A DNA stretch of 31,423 nt from Gamarada debralockiae (Eukaryota; Ascomycota; Leotiomycetes; Helotiales; Hyphodiscaceae): NCBI GenBank assembly GCA_002803225.1, contig NXFV01001688.1, positions 1 through 31,423 of the forward strand, given 5' to 3'. Positions 10,242-21,065 of this stretch are shown here, piece by piece. Within the stretch, counting starts at the first letter, position 1, and each line of letters begins with the position of its first letter. The notes beneath the pieces were generated by a model that saw only the letters and a list, made by a program, of their open reading frames with translations, had not been told where the DNA came from and did not search any database. The translations under genes were made by a program, and so were the position numbers.

Positions 10242-11873
10242 TCAACCCACTCTTCTCCACGCCACGACCACGAGGTTCTGCCCGAAGCCACCGCTCGCGA
10301 ACCTGTATATGTACGGATTGTTGATGATCACGCCCTTGCGTCCTGTTACTAGACAGCTACGCCTTGGTGCTTGCCTTATATGTGTCGGGTAGCTTGCCCA
10401 TTTCTCTCGCGCCATCACACCGCTGTGTCTTCGAGCTCTATGCCGCTCACGACCCCCATGTACTGTTGGATTCACCTTTGATTTGCATTTTCCGGGCCAT
10501 CGCGTTGCCTCTTCGGCGCACGATTGAGAATTATGTAGAAATTCTTCTTCACAACTTGCTTCTTGCGCTGTCATCAGACAGTCATGCCTTCGGGCTCGTG
10601 TACCATAGGATGATACCCCTCTGGTTCTGTGGAAATATGAAAATGTACAATTGAGAGAAAAGAAGCGCTTGTGAAATTCGAGATCGAAACTTTTTACTTG
10701 CCATGCCGTGCACAGAATCTATGTTGAAAGATTGAGAACGGGCCTCTTGGTGAATCGCCCTCATTCTCTATTCATGCACTAATTCCTCATGGCCACTATT
10801 CACCCCAGATTTCTACAGTGAATATCCGATATTATTTTAAACAGTAACATCACTACCTAGAACATCGCCACCGTTAAGCATACTACATCGGGTTGACATT
10901 CATCCGTCACGGACCAAAAAGCATCTGTCCACGTCTCCCATTCTCATCCGCGTCATCTCCGCCTTATGGCTGATGATCGCAGGCAGGGCAATATTCCAAA
11001 GAAACCCAAAAGTCGATTGCAAAGGCCTCACATTGTAGTCAGCAACCCATGATCTACGCCTTCACCAGGGGTTCTATGCAAGAGAACGTCATCAACGCTT
11101 TTCTCTGAACTCGGGGAAACCGATTCTTGTAACCAGGCACAAACGAGGCTTGCGAGGCTGTGCAAGAAGGCTGGCTTTCACGAAATGTGATTACGAAGCT
11201 GGGCTTAGCGAACGGACCGCACCTTGATACCTCGGAGACTTTTAGAAATCGCTTCCAAATTGATTGTCCTCATCATCGAGGCAGCCTGGTAGTGAGCACG
11301 AGGGTACGAACACACCAATCGTCCTTTGCGGAAGACGTTTTATTAGACTTTTTTTAAAGGTGGCGCTCCTACGAGGTAGAGAAGACAGGCCTTTGGCTTG
11401 GCTCACACCGCGAAGACCTATTCCATTCTAGCCTCATCTCAAAACTTCGGTATCGGATTTTCCTGAGCAAATCGCAGGGAGAAGAATACGACAAACGAAA
11501 GCGATCTTTTTACCGGGGCTTTATTGGGCTAGGACTGCGATCCACAGTAGCGAATGGATGCCTCATACGCTAGCATTGACATAAGCTGTCAACCTCATGT
11601 CTACAACTAGTCAAGAAAAGCCTTGAATCCACTCTAGCTATCGACTACAAGCTCCTTACCCCATTCAACGCCCTTCTGGAACAAGGCTGAAGCCTCCCAC
11701 AGACTGAAGAGAAGCGTTTAACGTACTCGGCAAAATCAAATCTCCGTCAAAGATTCCTCATTCAGGGGTTCTCGAGGGTGGCGCAGCCGCAACACCCTGC
11801 CTGCGCTATATCCTGAGAAGGCTATTGAGGACGGGAATTAAACGTTCCTCCTTTTCTTACTTACGGGACCGAC
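10242..11873. other. Intergenic region without a supported gene
   Basis: About 1.6 kb between two plus-strand genes. The first few hundred bases are probably the coiled-coil gene's 3' untranslated region. The rest has only short frames with no protein character, including a 28-codon one near 10965. No RNA gene or clear repeat was recognised. The final part should contain the Rid1 promoter. Confidence 0.4.
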
Positions 11874-14527
11874 ATGGAGGGTGCCGGCTCACGCGATATC
11901 GCGAACTACTATTTGGGGGGCGAGATGCCCTCCTCTCGCAACATGCACACGGAGCAGCAGCCTACTGCCACTGACCCTCTGAACCTTCTGGATCCTAGAC
12001 CGACGGAGGTAAGTTCTTTAAGAAATGTGTTGGGGGAGGGGAGTTTGAATCTGAGTGCCGAGGAGCAGAGTAGTATGATGAAGAGCATCCAAGAGATTTT
12101 TGAGCTGGAGGAGGAGGCTCCGAAAGAGGATGAGGAGATGGTCGATGGGGATGAAGATGTGGAGGAGGTTGTTGATCTTGAGGATCAACAGAGGAGGACG
12201 GAGAGGCTAAAGGGGGTGTTGAGTACGTTGGCGCAGCTCTGGTGGAGTGATTCTGAGCATATGGATCTTGTTGCTGAGAAGTTGGCGGATGGGAGTCGCG
12301 ATCGTGAGTTGAGGTCTTCCCTATGGCAGTTTGAAGTCCATTCCTTACCTTTGTGTCCAACATTATTGGACGACATCAGAGACTTGTTTTCCACAATTCT
12401 CTTCCCTGCACCCCAGCAATCCTCATTCATCTCGATCTCGCTGGAGACTTGGACTAACACCATTCAGCAAAATGGCGCATACCGCTCGGAGATTCCGGTG
12501 TGCTCAATTTCTTCCTGGAAATCCTAAACGGCCATACCTTACGGCATACCTTGAAAATCCATGTTCTTCGATTAATAGGAAATTCCTGCGCAGATACAGG
12601 GAAGCTCTTCCGATAGCCACTCATGCGACAAGGCTAACCCTTCAACAGATGAGAACCGGGCGAGGGTGGTTGCGTCCAACTATTTACCTTCAATAATCAG
12701 CCAATTAAAAGATACTTCCTTACTTCCATTCGCAATACCTGTTTTGTACAACATCTGCATAGACTATGGTAAGTTCTTCGAGAAGGCCTTTGAGAACACT
12801 CGCTAACGCAAATAGAACCTGCTCAACTGCAGGCATCGAATTCGTTCCTTAGCAAGGAGCTTATTGAGCTGATCTCGAGTCCAAGATTCATCGACAGCAG
12901 AGCTTTCCTTGGATACACTTGTAAAATATTAGACCTTCTTATTGCCCAACGTATGTCCTCAAAATTTCAATCTATTTGCAAAACTAATCACGATGCAGCT
13001 TCTGAGCCAGAGCTCGCACCTGATAACACAGCCATCGTTCTTCTGAGAATATCTGCAGATCGAGAATCGCCAACTGACATGGACGATTTCATTGCCCTCG
13101 TCAATACCGCCGTGGCATACCTCCAGCACGTCAAATTTCAACAAGCACTGATCGCCCAAGGTGCTCTAGACAGCACCCTCGCAGTCCTCGTCGATTCCTA
13201 CACCCGATTCGATTCGCACCCTTCTATCGGCTCACCCTCCGTCACCTCCTCATCACCCGATCAGGACGATGCAAAGCTCCTCTCAGAAATGCGCAGCAAC
13301 CTCAACCAAGTCCTCTCCGACGTCTCCGCTCTCCCAGAATTCAAAGAAGCGGTCCCAGTCGTATCACCATTCAGCAGCTCTCTGCGCCGCTGGCTTTCGA
13401 GTCCGCAACTCCAGCTCCAGGTCTGTGCTTGTATCATGCTGGGAAACCTCGCTCGTTCCGACGACGCCTGCGAAGAATTCGTGCATACGAGCCAAGTGCA
13501 CAAACCTCTCATCACAGTCCTAGCCAACGCCAACGATTCGCAAATCTTACACGCAGCGCTCGGCTTCCTTAAGAATCTCGCCCTACCCATGAAAAACAAA
13601 GAAGCACTCGGAAATGCAGGGATCTTCGAAGTGCTGCCTCGTCTCTGGCTCCTCGACACGTTACAGCAAATCCAATTCTCCTCGATCTCCCTAGCTCGAC
13701 AGCTGATAGTTGGGACCTTCGAGAACGTCCGCAGAGTCTGCCAACGCTTGTCCGACGACCAAGACTCGCCCGCACACATGCGCTCCAACCTCTCACTCCT
13801 CATCGCCCTTTTCGACCGCACGGACGTCGAACCCATAAAAATGGAGATCTCGCGGCTCATCACGGCCGTCTGTCGGGTCTTCAATACCCACAAGGGACGC
13901 ACACCCGAAGAAATGGAACGTATTAGAAAGAAATTCTTCGATATGCATCCAGATGTTGGCAGACCGTTGGGATTTATGGTCTCGCAAACAAAATGGCCTG
14001 TTGTGAAGAGCGAGGGCTGGTTCGTGTTTGCGCTTATGGCACGGCATCCGGAAGGCGCGCAGTGTATCAGTGATTTGATGCAGGATATTGCTGTGTTTCA
14101 GCCGCTGGTGGAGTTGTTGACTGGCCAGACGTTTCTGGTTAATAACCCCACCTCGTCGCCTAGCTCTGAAATCTCGGGAGCTTCGCCAGCCTCTGGATCT
14201 GGGGGACCACTGGGAATGTCATGGGAGGGCCAAACACCAGAGAGTGCGAAGACACAGAGTCCAGGCACAGGGCAAGAAGCAGAGATGGCTCGAATTGACC
14301 GGGAGAACGCGTTAGTGCTAATCAGCGAGTTGCTGAAGAATCGAGGGAGCGAGATGGCAGTCATGCGGCGTACACTATTTGAGGACTTACTGAAGGGTGG
14401 AGGAGAGATTGTCATGAGTTATCAGCAGGCTACTTTGGGTACGACGCCTCTACCTAGGGAGAAGAGAACCAGGGCAGGGCTCAACATACAGCAAATCGCG
14501 GAACAATCTTCGTACGAACTTTCATAG
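11874..14527 (+). CDS. rid1: Rid1 / SmgGDS-like armadillo-repeat GTPase-binding protein
   Basis: Five exons: 11874-12303, 12468-12599, 12649-12768, 12816-12950 and 12999-14527, about 781 residues. Introns are 164, 49, 47 and 48 nt, with CTAAC or CTAAT branch-like sites and AG acceptors; all junctions keep frame. Family knowledge: Rid1 is the fungal relative of RAP1GDS1/SmgGDS, an armadillo-repeat protein that binds small GTPases. Seen here: an acidic N-terminal region (about residues 70-110), then helical armadillo-like repeats (GDSGVLNFFLEIL, LLPFAIPVLYNICIDYE, LQLQVCACIMLGNLAR, LHAALGFLKNLALP) to the C-terminus, with a Ser/Gly-rich loop near the end. Oddity: intron 2 begins GG, not GT, at 12600-12601. 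Reading straight through that intron meets TAG within a few codons, so the intron must be removed for a full protein. Confidence 0.85.
12600..12648 (+). other. Intron 2 of rid1 with apparent GG-AG boundaries
   Basis: Frame, length (49 nt), branch-like GGCTAACCC and acceptor CAACAG all place an intron here. The donor reads ACAG|GGAAGC where ACAG|GTAAGC would be canonical, so only base 12601 departs from consensus. No GT or frame-compatible GC donor is available between here and the branch site. Confidence 0.7.
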
Positions 14528-14531
14528 CTTA

Positions 14532-14744
14532 GAATCGTTCAAATAGAAGGAACGATTGAAGCGCCCGGGGTCTAGCGCCCGGATAGTGGATAATTTGAGT
14601 GAATTTTGTAGATTTGAATCGTTCAAGCCGAGTGAATGATTGAAACCTCTGCATTCAGTACCTAGAAGTATCCTTCATCCTGATCCACCCCTAGATACTT
14701 GACATCCGTGCCACGAGTTTGAATCGTTCAGAGTGAGTGATTGG
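14532..14744. repeat. Cluster of three AATCGTTCAAA inverted-repeat units
   Basis: Copies at 14532-14562, 14613-14646 and 14718-14744. The first has perfect 8-bp arms, AATCGTTC (14533-14540) and GAACGATT (14550-14557). The others share the left arm TTTGAATCGTTCA and a decayed right arm GTGAATGATTG or GTGAGTGATTG. Spacing is about 81 and 105 bp. The cluster begins 5 bp after the rid1 stop codon. Confidence 0.75.
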
Positions 14745-15188
14745 CGGCTCTGAACAAACTAAGTGAGGATCTGGACAGGTGGATCCACCCCTTTCTCGCT
14801 TAGATCGAAGCCGAAGAGATTCCGTCTTCGAGGTCGAAAACGAAAATGAATTAGAAGATCGAAAAACTCCTAAACCTTGGGAATCAGGTTTTACGCTGTA
14901 TGCCTTAGTACAATCGCAGGAGTTATTTCGTTCGGGCGATGGAGATCGTGTTCATGCTTGTGCTTTCTGGCCAGCGTACGAGAAGTTTCAAAAGGTTCGC
15001 CCGTTGAGCGGCCTCTAGATCGCCTACCACATGCACTGATTCATGCCCCATCGTTGAGGGGCAAAGCTTAATTGATTTGAAGTATGTGCTTCAAAGCGAT
15101 CGCTACCGGAATATCGCTGTGGAGAAAGGTAAATTGCGACCAGGCCTTGGACTTGAACTTGATACCCCGAGTGAATATTCCCGAATTG

Positions 15189-15220
15189 GAATCGTTCAAA
15201 CAGAATAAACGATTCAAAGC
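15189..15220. repeat. AATCGTTCAAA inverted-repeat unit
   Basis: GAATCGTT at 15189-15196 and AACGATTC at 15208-15215 form perfect 8-bp arms around an 11-bp loop. The unit continues AAAGC, which also follows the decayed copy near 16141. Confidence 0.75.
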
Positions 15221-15634
15221 TCCGGGTCCTGCACCAAGTATCCTCAAACACATACTCCTCAGACCAGTGATCCCGAGGCAAACAGGATCAGGAAACCTCT
15301 ATATATAAGTACCAAAATAACTCCCAAGTCAGACTGCGCACCCATCCTAGGGCAGCCTCCTGATAGGACATAACAAGCTCGCTACCCCCTTCAAGGAAAC
15401 GCTCTTGCTTCCTGGGGGAAAGTCTGGTTCATTGTAACCTCGGAGATAGTAAGTATTGTTTGTCGTAGGTCACCCTGCCGTAGGTGCAATTCTATCACTG
15501 GGTCGTCGCTGTCCCCAGTCAACACCGTCTTTACCCGTGGCGGGTGCTCTGAATTGTAATTGAAATTATGCGTGACTTTTCCGGTCGAGGTGCTTCTGTT
15601 CTGAAAGCCCTGGATGTTTGGATAGAACCGCAAA

Positions 15635-15765
15635 TTTGAATCGTTCAAATAGAATGAAAAAACGGAGATCGCGGATATGATGGGTTCCTGAATATGGTTT
15701 GGTTTGAAAGCCTCCGAGTGGCATGTTTGGAGTTTTGGATAGCTGGAAGCGTTTGAGCGATTTGG
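15635..15765. repeat. Two further repeat units
   Basis: TTTGAATCGTTCAAATAGAA begins at 15635 and shares the core with the copy at 14532, but its right arm has decayed to GAATGAAAA. A single core in opposite orientation, TTTGAGCGATT, lies at 15752-15762. Confidence 0.6.
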
Positions 15766-16118
15766 TATCTGGTTCCAAAGATCAAGAAGGGGGTCGGAGC
15801 CCAATGGTTTGATAGAAGGACTGACGCAATTCCCGAGGTTGAGTCTGAATTAAGAACTTGAACTTCAATATTGCTGGGCTAAGAACGGTTATTTAAATCC
15901 ACATTATTGCGCTGGGCATAGAAAGTGGAGCTCTCAGGAGCATCACGTGCCGATCGGTTGCGGTCGGGCCATTCTGGCATGGAAAGCGAAGGAGCTCAGA
16001 AATTGGAGTAGGAGAGGAGAGATGCAGGTTTGTACGTGTGTTTCTGCTGTCCTTCGGGCTTTACATGGAATCGAGAAATTCCCTGCTTTGGTCTTGGCAT
16101 ATGGAAGTCTTTTGCTCC

Positions 16119-16446
16119 GTGAATTGCTCTAAAATTTCCAACGATTCAAAGCTTCGCATTTGGCAATATTGGCATTGGTGTCGTTCAACTCGAGCGTCTC
16201 AAATGGAACATCCTAGGGTCTTTGCAGGTTACAAGTAGTCGTCAAATGGCGGGCAAGTAGGTGTTTGTGATGATGTGAGTAGCTCAAACATCCTCAACGG
16301 CTCAAGGCCTCTGAATTTGGTATTGGTATCGTTGGATTGGAGCATCTCACGAGGCACATCTAGATATTTTGCAATCTCAAGCTGGAGGCAAGTAGGGGTT
16401 CGCAATCCTGTGAATCGCTCAAACACTTCGAAGGATTCAAGGGTCT
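16119..16446. repeat. Degenerate tandem array of about 135-156-bp units
   Basis: Three diverged units begin at about 16119 (GTGAATTGCTC), 16275 (GTGAGTAGCTC) and 16410 (GTGAATCGCTCAAACA). Units 1 and 2 also share an interior (ATTTGG..ATTGG..TCGTT, then a GGCAAGTAGG segment). The third unit's opening matches the inverted-repeat family core, so this may be an older, longer form of it. Confidence 0.55.
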
Positions 16447-17103
16447 ACAATTTCAGATTTTATCTGCGTCCAGTGTTCTCGCATTGGATGCCAACAAGCA
16501 GTTATGCCTATGCTCTTCTTAACAGGCAGATAGACCAAGTACGAGCGACACCCATAAGGTTCTCATGTTAATCAATCGAATGATAGACAGAATCTTAGAT
16601 TCTGGGATACGCTTTCCAATTACAGGCATCAGACAAAAAGAACTCTGGTCTGGGGAATTTTGGCATCCCTGCAAAGCTGCTGAACAGTCCACTGTGCCTT
16701 TATTTGCAGGTATGGGCTCAAATTTCCACATCACACCAAATGCATGAATCAAAACCACAAGACTCCTTGAGGACATTGGCACGTTGACAATGTTTACAAA
16801 ACTTTGCTCGAGGTGAGGTTTGCAAGCAGTGAAGCCCGCGTCGGACGAGGTTGGAACTCATTTCGGATCTAAACCCGTTTCAGATAGCAAAAAAATGTGC
16901 GGGGGGCGGTCTGTCATCGGTAGCTTCATCGGTGAACTTTCTTTAAACAGCGAGAGAACGCGACCAAGCGACCTCATCGCAGGGAGAACCAGCGAAAGAC
17001 TCCCCAGATACTACATGACCGACGAGAAGGTCATTGTTGAATCTTGGGGACGTCCGTTGTACAAGTGATCCCCGAAATCGCTTTGAAAACCCCAACCGCA
17101 ATC

Positions 17104-19420
17104 ATGGCGCCCGCAAGCAATTCCACCAAGACTCTCCAGCAGAATCGACCAAGACCGTCCGTCCCAAGGGCCGTTGTACCTGCAATACCTCTCCCTTACA
17201 TTCAAAAGCGCAAGCAACAGCAGGCTGCACGTGAGAAGATATCAGAGGAAGCTGCTCAGGCTACACTAGCTGCGGTTGTAGAAGCACCATCTTCTCCAAC
17301 TCCACCCCCCACCGAAACCGCACCCTCCGTTGTCAACGGCTCAACCGAAAGCCATGCTACAGAAAAGGTTGAGGAGCACAATGAGCCTGCTGAGGTAGAG
17401 GCTGCTACTGCGCCGGTGTTCGAAGCCGAAGAGGAGGTTGTCGAGAACTCTGCAAACGGCGAACCAGAGGCTTCTATCGAACAGGAGACAATGGGTAAGC
17501 AAACCTCATCCTTATCTAAAATGATGGCAGTGTATCTAATATCTTATAGTTGCAGAAGAGAGACACGAGACACCGGTATCTGCACCCTCGGCTCCGTCTG
17601 AGGAACCTCCCTCCGCATCGAGATCCGACTTCCATATGCCTCCAGCGTTTGTTCCACAAAGCCAAACCTACCCGAACAGCACTGTCGAATCTGCCAAGTT
17701 CCCACCACAACACATGCTCAACGGTCAGCAGATGCATCATGCTCATCCTAGTGCTGGAAGCGTGATGTTTGGTGGCTATGAAGAGTCAAACAATTCCTCG
17801 CCTGCACCCCCACCTTCTGCAGGGAACGTACCCACATACTCCTTTCAACAGCCTGCTCAAGCCGGGCGCCAAGGGCCTCACCCCTCGAACGGTGGCCATT
17901 CCCAGCACGGATACTCGCCAATGGGCCCTCCTCCAGGATACTACCCTCGCCAGGATAACTTCGTGAACCAAGGTCCAGGCGCAGACAACTTTACTCGTCG
18001 TCAAATGATCTCATTCGGTCCTGCGGATGGATATTCCCCTTCTGCCACACCGTCAGGGTTTGAGAATCAACGTCTTGCAGCTTATGATCCTACGACTCCT
18101 CACAGCTTCCATGGATCACAATCTTCAGCACCCAACGAACAAGAGAACGGTCCAGCTTTCTATAGTCAGTATCCCACTGCAGTCATCTCTAATGGAAGCA
18201 ACGGTCACATCGAAGAAGTTCGACTCTTTCAGCAGCCAAGACCCAAGCCCCGAACCGGTTCTCAAGCTTTGACATCTGTCAACGCCAATGCCAACTTCTC
18301 AGGACACCCTATGGGACCACCTCCTATGGTTGATCATCTCGATGGCCTCGTGAATTACATTCAGGCACAGTTTGCTGATTCTGAACTGGCCGACTACACT
18401 CTCGAACTTCGCTACTCGGATGACCGCGCAGAACCTGTTCGTATTCCTGGCCACGGTCTGATTTTTGGTCGCAGCCCAACTTTGAAGTCCCTCATGAAAG
18501 CCCAGGCTCAAGTCAACAATGGTGACGGTCTCACAGGCAAATCGCTCCTCATCGAGTCTGATGATCGCTTCCTGCGCTCTGATGGATTCTGGATGGCGTT
18601 GCAAAGACTCTATGGTGGACCGCTCCTCGACATGGGCGCTGCTGCGATGCAACACTTGCCACGAACATCACAGCAGCCACATCCAATGCCTGGTACAGCC
18701 GCTGACCGTTGTGACCTTGGACTTGGCTATGCAGCTGCTGGTCATATTCTCCAAATCCCACCTGTTGTCAGCAGAGGAGCAGAGATTGCAGGCCATTTCG
18801 TCAACTGGGACACGATCGAGAAAGCCCTTGATTTTGCGCTAGATGGTGGCATAGACTCGCAGTGGACTTACGGTGCTCAACCAGAGCAGATCAAGTCTCC
18901 AAGCACCTACGGCCCTGCAGTCAATCTCATAATCTATGGCGCACTGAACTTCATGGTTTCCGCCTTCCCTCCCAACTTCGAGCTTGATACATCTGTCGGA
19001 GAGCCAACGACCAATCGGAGACTCCCCGCTGTCCCCGAAGATCGTCCTTCGAATTCACGGCTCAGCTTCATCAAGTTTGGAGATCATCTAAGCGAGGATA
19101 ACCTCAAGTCTGAATCCGGAGCTTCTATCACTGCCACCCTCTCGAAGGTCCTGCTCAACCTACCCTTCCATCTGCTGAAATACGTACTGGAGTCACCGCG
19201 GTTGGGCAACGTTGAGGGCTGGGCGAGCACCAATCTCCGACAGAAGGTTATGCACAATGTTATCGAGGAGCGCGAGAGACGAAGGGTCAAGGTCTTATCC
19301 AGCGCTCAGGTTCCACAATCGAAGAGCAAGTTCGACGACAATGTGCGTTGGCAGGAAGCTGTCGCCCCACATGGTGGCCACGACGGAACTCCGATCTTAA
19401 CACGAAGTTGGGTCGAATAG
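17104..19420 (+). CDS. Pro/Gln-rich protein with possible BTB/POZ-like region
   Basis: Two exons, 17104-17494 and 17550-19420, joined across a 55-nt intron with GTAAGC donor and TATAG acceptor; about 753 residues. The Met at 17104 (ATCATGGC) is preferred; an in-frame Met at 17044 would add 20 residues. The first 385 or so residues are disordered: a Glu/Ala-rich stretch, then a Pro/Gln/Ser/Gly-rich stretch of RNA-binding or scaffold style (MGPPPGYYPRQ). A folded region starts near 388 (MVDHLDGLVNYIQAQF) and includes ADYTLELRYSDD followed by RIPGHGLIFGRSPTLKSLM. That order (beta strand, basic or His turn, then xFxxRSPxxxxLM) resembles a divergent BTB/POZ fold; this is inference. The C-terminal 300 residues are helical and end with basic KVMHNVIEERERRRVKV. 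I do not recognise a named family. Confidence 0.8.
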
Positions 19421-20120
19421 AGGGTGGGTTCTGGGGTAGGATAATGAAAAATTGCGTTTTACTGGTGCATCGGCGTTGCATTTGGGTTATGAATATTCAA
19501 GGTCTGCGGCACATCTTTGCATAAAAGGGGAAAGGAGGTCCTCAGGGACTCGATGCTCTTTTTCTGGCTTGAGTACTGAACGCAGGCCTTGCATCTATTT
19601 TGCATTGCGGTGCATTTCGATTCCAGATGATTTGCTGGATGGGATGGAGACCTACATAAAAAGTGCTATTGATTGTTATGTCATTGTAATAATGATGGCC
19701 AAAATGCCTTAGGTAGTTATGGAATATTAGCTGAGATTCCTATTTTGTCTCTTCTACAATTCTCTCCTCTTGTGTATTTTTGATGTGTCAGAATCCTCTC
19801 TAGTGATGGAACGTTACAACAGCCTTAACATGGCATCCTCTCTTGTCCCATTTCTTCGAAGTCAGCCTCGGACGAATCGCCGCCCTAGATCAAAAATCTC
19901 AAATACTCACCGAATGACTGCATATCTTGGCATCTGCTTCTCATATTAAGGTTTAAAGCCATCTTAATCGCTCAAATCATTTGAATCGTTCAAACAGTTT
20001 GAGCGATTCACACGGACCTGACAGTCGCATATTCACCCCAATCGCTCCAAACTGACTCAATCATTGACAAACTCCTTTTAAAACCCAACGCATCTTCCCA
20101 GCCAGAGGGCCCACTCCACA
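19421..20120. other. Intergenic region and nitrilase promoter
   Basis: The first part is likely the 3' untranslated region of the BTB-like gene. Upstream of the nitrilase start there is a TATA-like TTTTAAAA at 20076-20083 and, upstream of that, a cluster of TTTGARCGATT-type repeats at 19966-20050. No gene is visible. Confidence 0.5.
19966..20050. repeat. Near-perfect palindrome and three flanking core copies upstream of the nitrilase gene
   Basis: Arms GAATCGTTCAAAC (19983-19995) and GTTTGAGCGATTC (19997-20009) are complementary except at one position, with a single base between them. Further cores lie at 19966-19976 (AATCGCTCAAA) and 20040-20050 (AATCGCTCCAA). The cluster lies about 26-110 bp upstream of the TATA-like site and so sits in an upstream-activating position for the nitrilase gene. 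Confidence 0.75.
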
Positions 20121-21065
20121 ATGGAACCATTCAAGATTTCCACCGCTCAATTCGAGAACAAGTCCGGGGACAAGGACTACAACCTCTCTATCATCCGCAA
20201 ACTCAGCGCACAAGCCGCTTCAGCAGGCTCAAAAGTCATAGCCTTCCACGAGTGCTGTATTACAGGCTACACATTCGCTCGCCATCTCTCACGTGAGGTG
20301 ATGCTTGAACTGGCTGAGCCTATTCCCTCAGGACCGAGCATCCAGACCCTGATCTCTATCGCTCACGAAAACAAAATCATTATCCTTGCCGGACTCTTCG
20401 AGAAAGATGCCGAGGACAAGATCTACAATACCTACATCTGTGTCGATGGCAACGGCCTGCTGGCCAAATACCGCAAACTCCATCCTTTCATCAGCAAATA
20501 CCTCTCTCCCGGTAACGAGTACGTGGTCTTCGATTTACTAGGCTGGAAGGCAGGCATCTTAATCTGCTACGACAACAACATCGTCGAGAACGTGCGCGCC
20601 ACAGCTCTTCTCGGAGCGCAGGTAATCTTCATGCCACACGTGACGATGTGCACTCCTTCCTCGCGTCCCGGAGCAGGATTCGTTGACCGATCTCTCTGGG
20701 ACAATCGGGACGGTGACCCCACGAGTTTGAGAGCTGAGTTCAATGGCTTGAAGGGAAGAGAGTGGCTGATGAAGTGGCTTCCTTCCAGGGCGTACGATAA
20801 TGCTGTGTATGTGGTGTTCAGCAATCCAATTGGGATGGATGATGATCAGGTCAAGAACGGGTGTTCAATGATTTTGGATCCATTTGGAGATGTAGTGGCG
20901 GAATGTAAGAAGCTTGGAAATGAGGTGGTTGATGCAATGATTGTGAAGGAGAAGTTGGAGATGGCGGGCGGGAGCAGATATAAGAGGGCAAGGAGAGTGG
21001 AGCTTTACAGGGATGTGATTGGGAAGGAGCATGATGCGAAGTTGGAGGTTAACTGGTTGAAGTAG
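20121..21065 (+). CDS. Nitrilase-superfamily carbon-nitrogen hydrolase
   Basis: A single-exon frame of 314 residues, normal length for a one-domain member. The superfamily hydrolyses non-peptide C-N bonds of amides, carbamoyl compounds or nitriles using a Glu-Lys-Cys triad. All three are visible: Glu44 in FHECCITGY, Lys119 in KYRKLHPF and Cys149 in ILICYDNN. The later MILDPFGDVVAE stretch is the usual strand-turn-strand near the end of the domain. Cys followed by Tyr-Asp resembles amidase-type branches (beta-ureidopropionase, N-carbamoylputrescine amidase) more than true nitrilases, but the substrate cannot be fixed from sequence. No signal peptide or membrane segment is seen, so it is probably cytosolic. 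The gene is intronless, unlike most neighbours, and is flanked by copies of the same repeat (19984-20009 and 21133-21158). Confidence 0.9.
   Translation: MEPFKISTAQFENKSGDKDYNLSIIRKLSAQAASAGSKVIAFHECCITGYTFARHLSREVMLELAEPIPSGPSIQTLISIAHENKIIILAGLFEKDAEDKIYNTYICVDGNGLLAKYRKLHPFISKYLSPGNEYVVFDLLGWKAGILICYDNNIVENVRATALLGAQVIFMPHVTMCTPSSRPGAGFVDRSLWDNRDGDPTSLRAEFNGLKGREWLMKWLPSRAYDNAVYVVFSNPIGMDDDQVKNGCSMILDPFGDVVAECKKLGNEVVDAMIVKEKLEMAGGSRYKRARRVELYRDVIGKEHDAKLEVNWLK

Larger units (their letters stand above)
14528..17103. other. Repeat-bearing intergenic region of about 2.6 kb
   Basis: No supported gene. It carries many copies of the AATCGTTCAAA/TTTGARCGATT repeat family (separate entries) and a short direct repeat GCGCCCGG at 14561 and 14575. 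A TATATATAA-like stretch at about 15299 is followed by no convincing gene. Minus-strand frames of 137 and 98 codons or fewer have no recognisable protein character. The last few hundred bases should include the promoter of the gene at 17104. Confidence 0.6.

Noticed and set aside
12009..12014. GTAAGT in the first rid1 exon as a possible intron donor
   Set aside because: The frame runs on smoothly and no good branch site with acceptor follows at a suitable distance.
12608..12612. A GC donor as an alternative for rid1 intron 2
   Set aside because: GC dinucleotides in this stretch give the wrong phase with the only good acceptor at 12648 and lack a GCAAGT-like context.
13261..13902. 213-codon minus-strand frame
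   Set aside because: It lies inside the last rid1 exon, whose plus-strand translation has armadillo repeats; the antisense frame is Arg/Ser-rich and unrecognisable.
15299..15308. TATATATAA as a promoter of a gene in the 15.3-16 kb region
   Set aside because: No protein-like frame or intron-bearing gene follows; it may be a chance A/T stretch.
14532..16446. CRISPR-like array of palindromic repeats
   Set aside because: Spacing is irregular, copies are diverged and in both orientations, and the host is a fungus with no cas genes.
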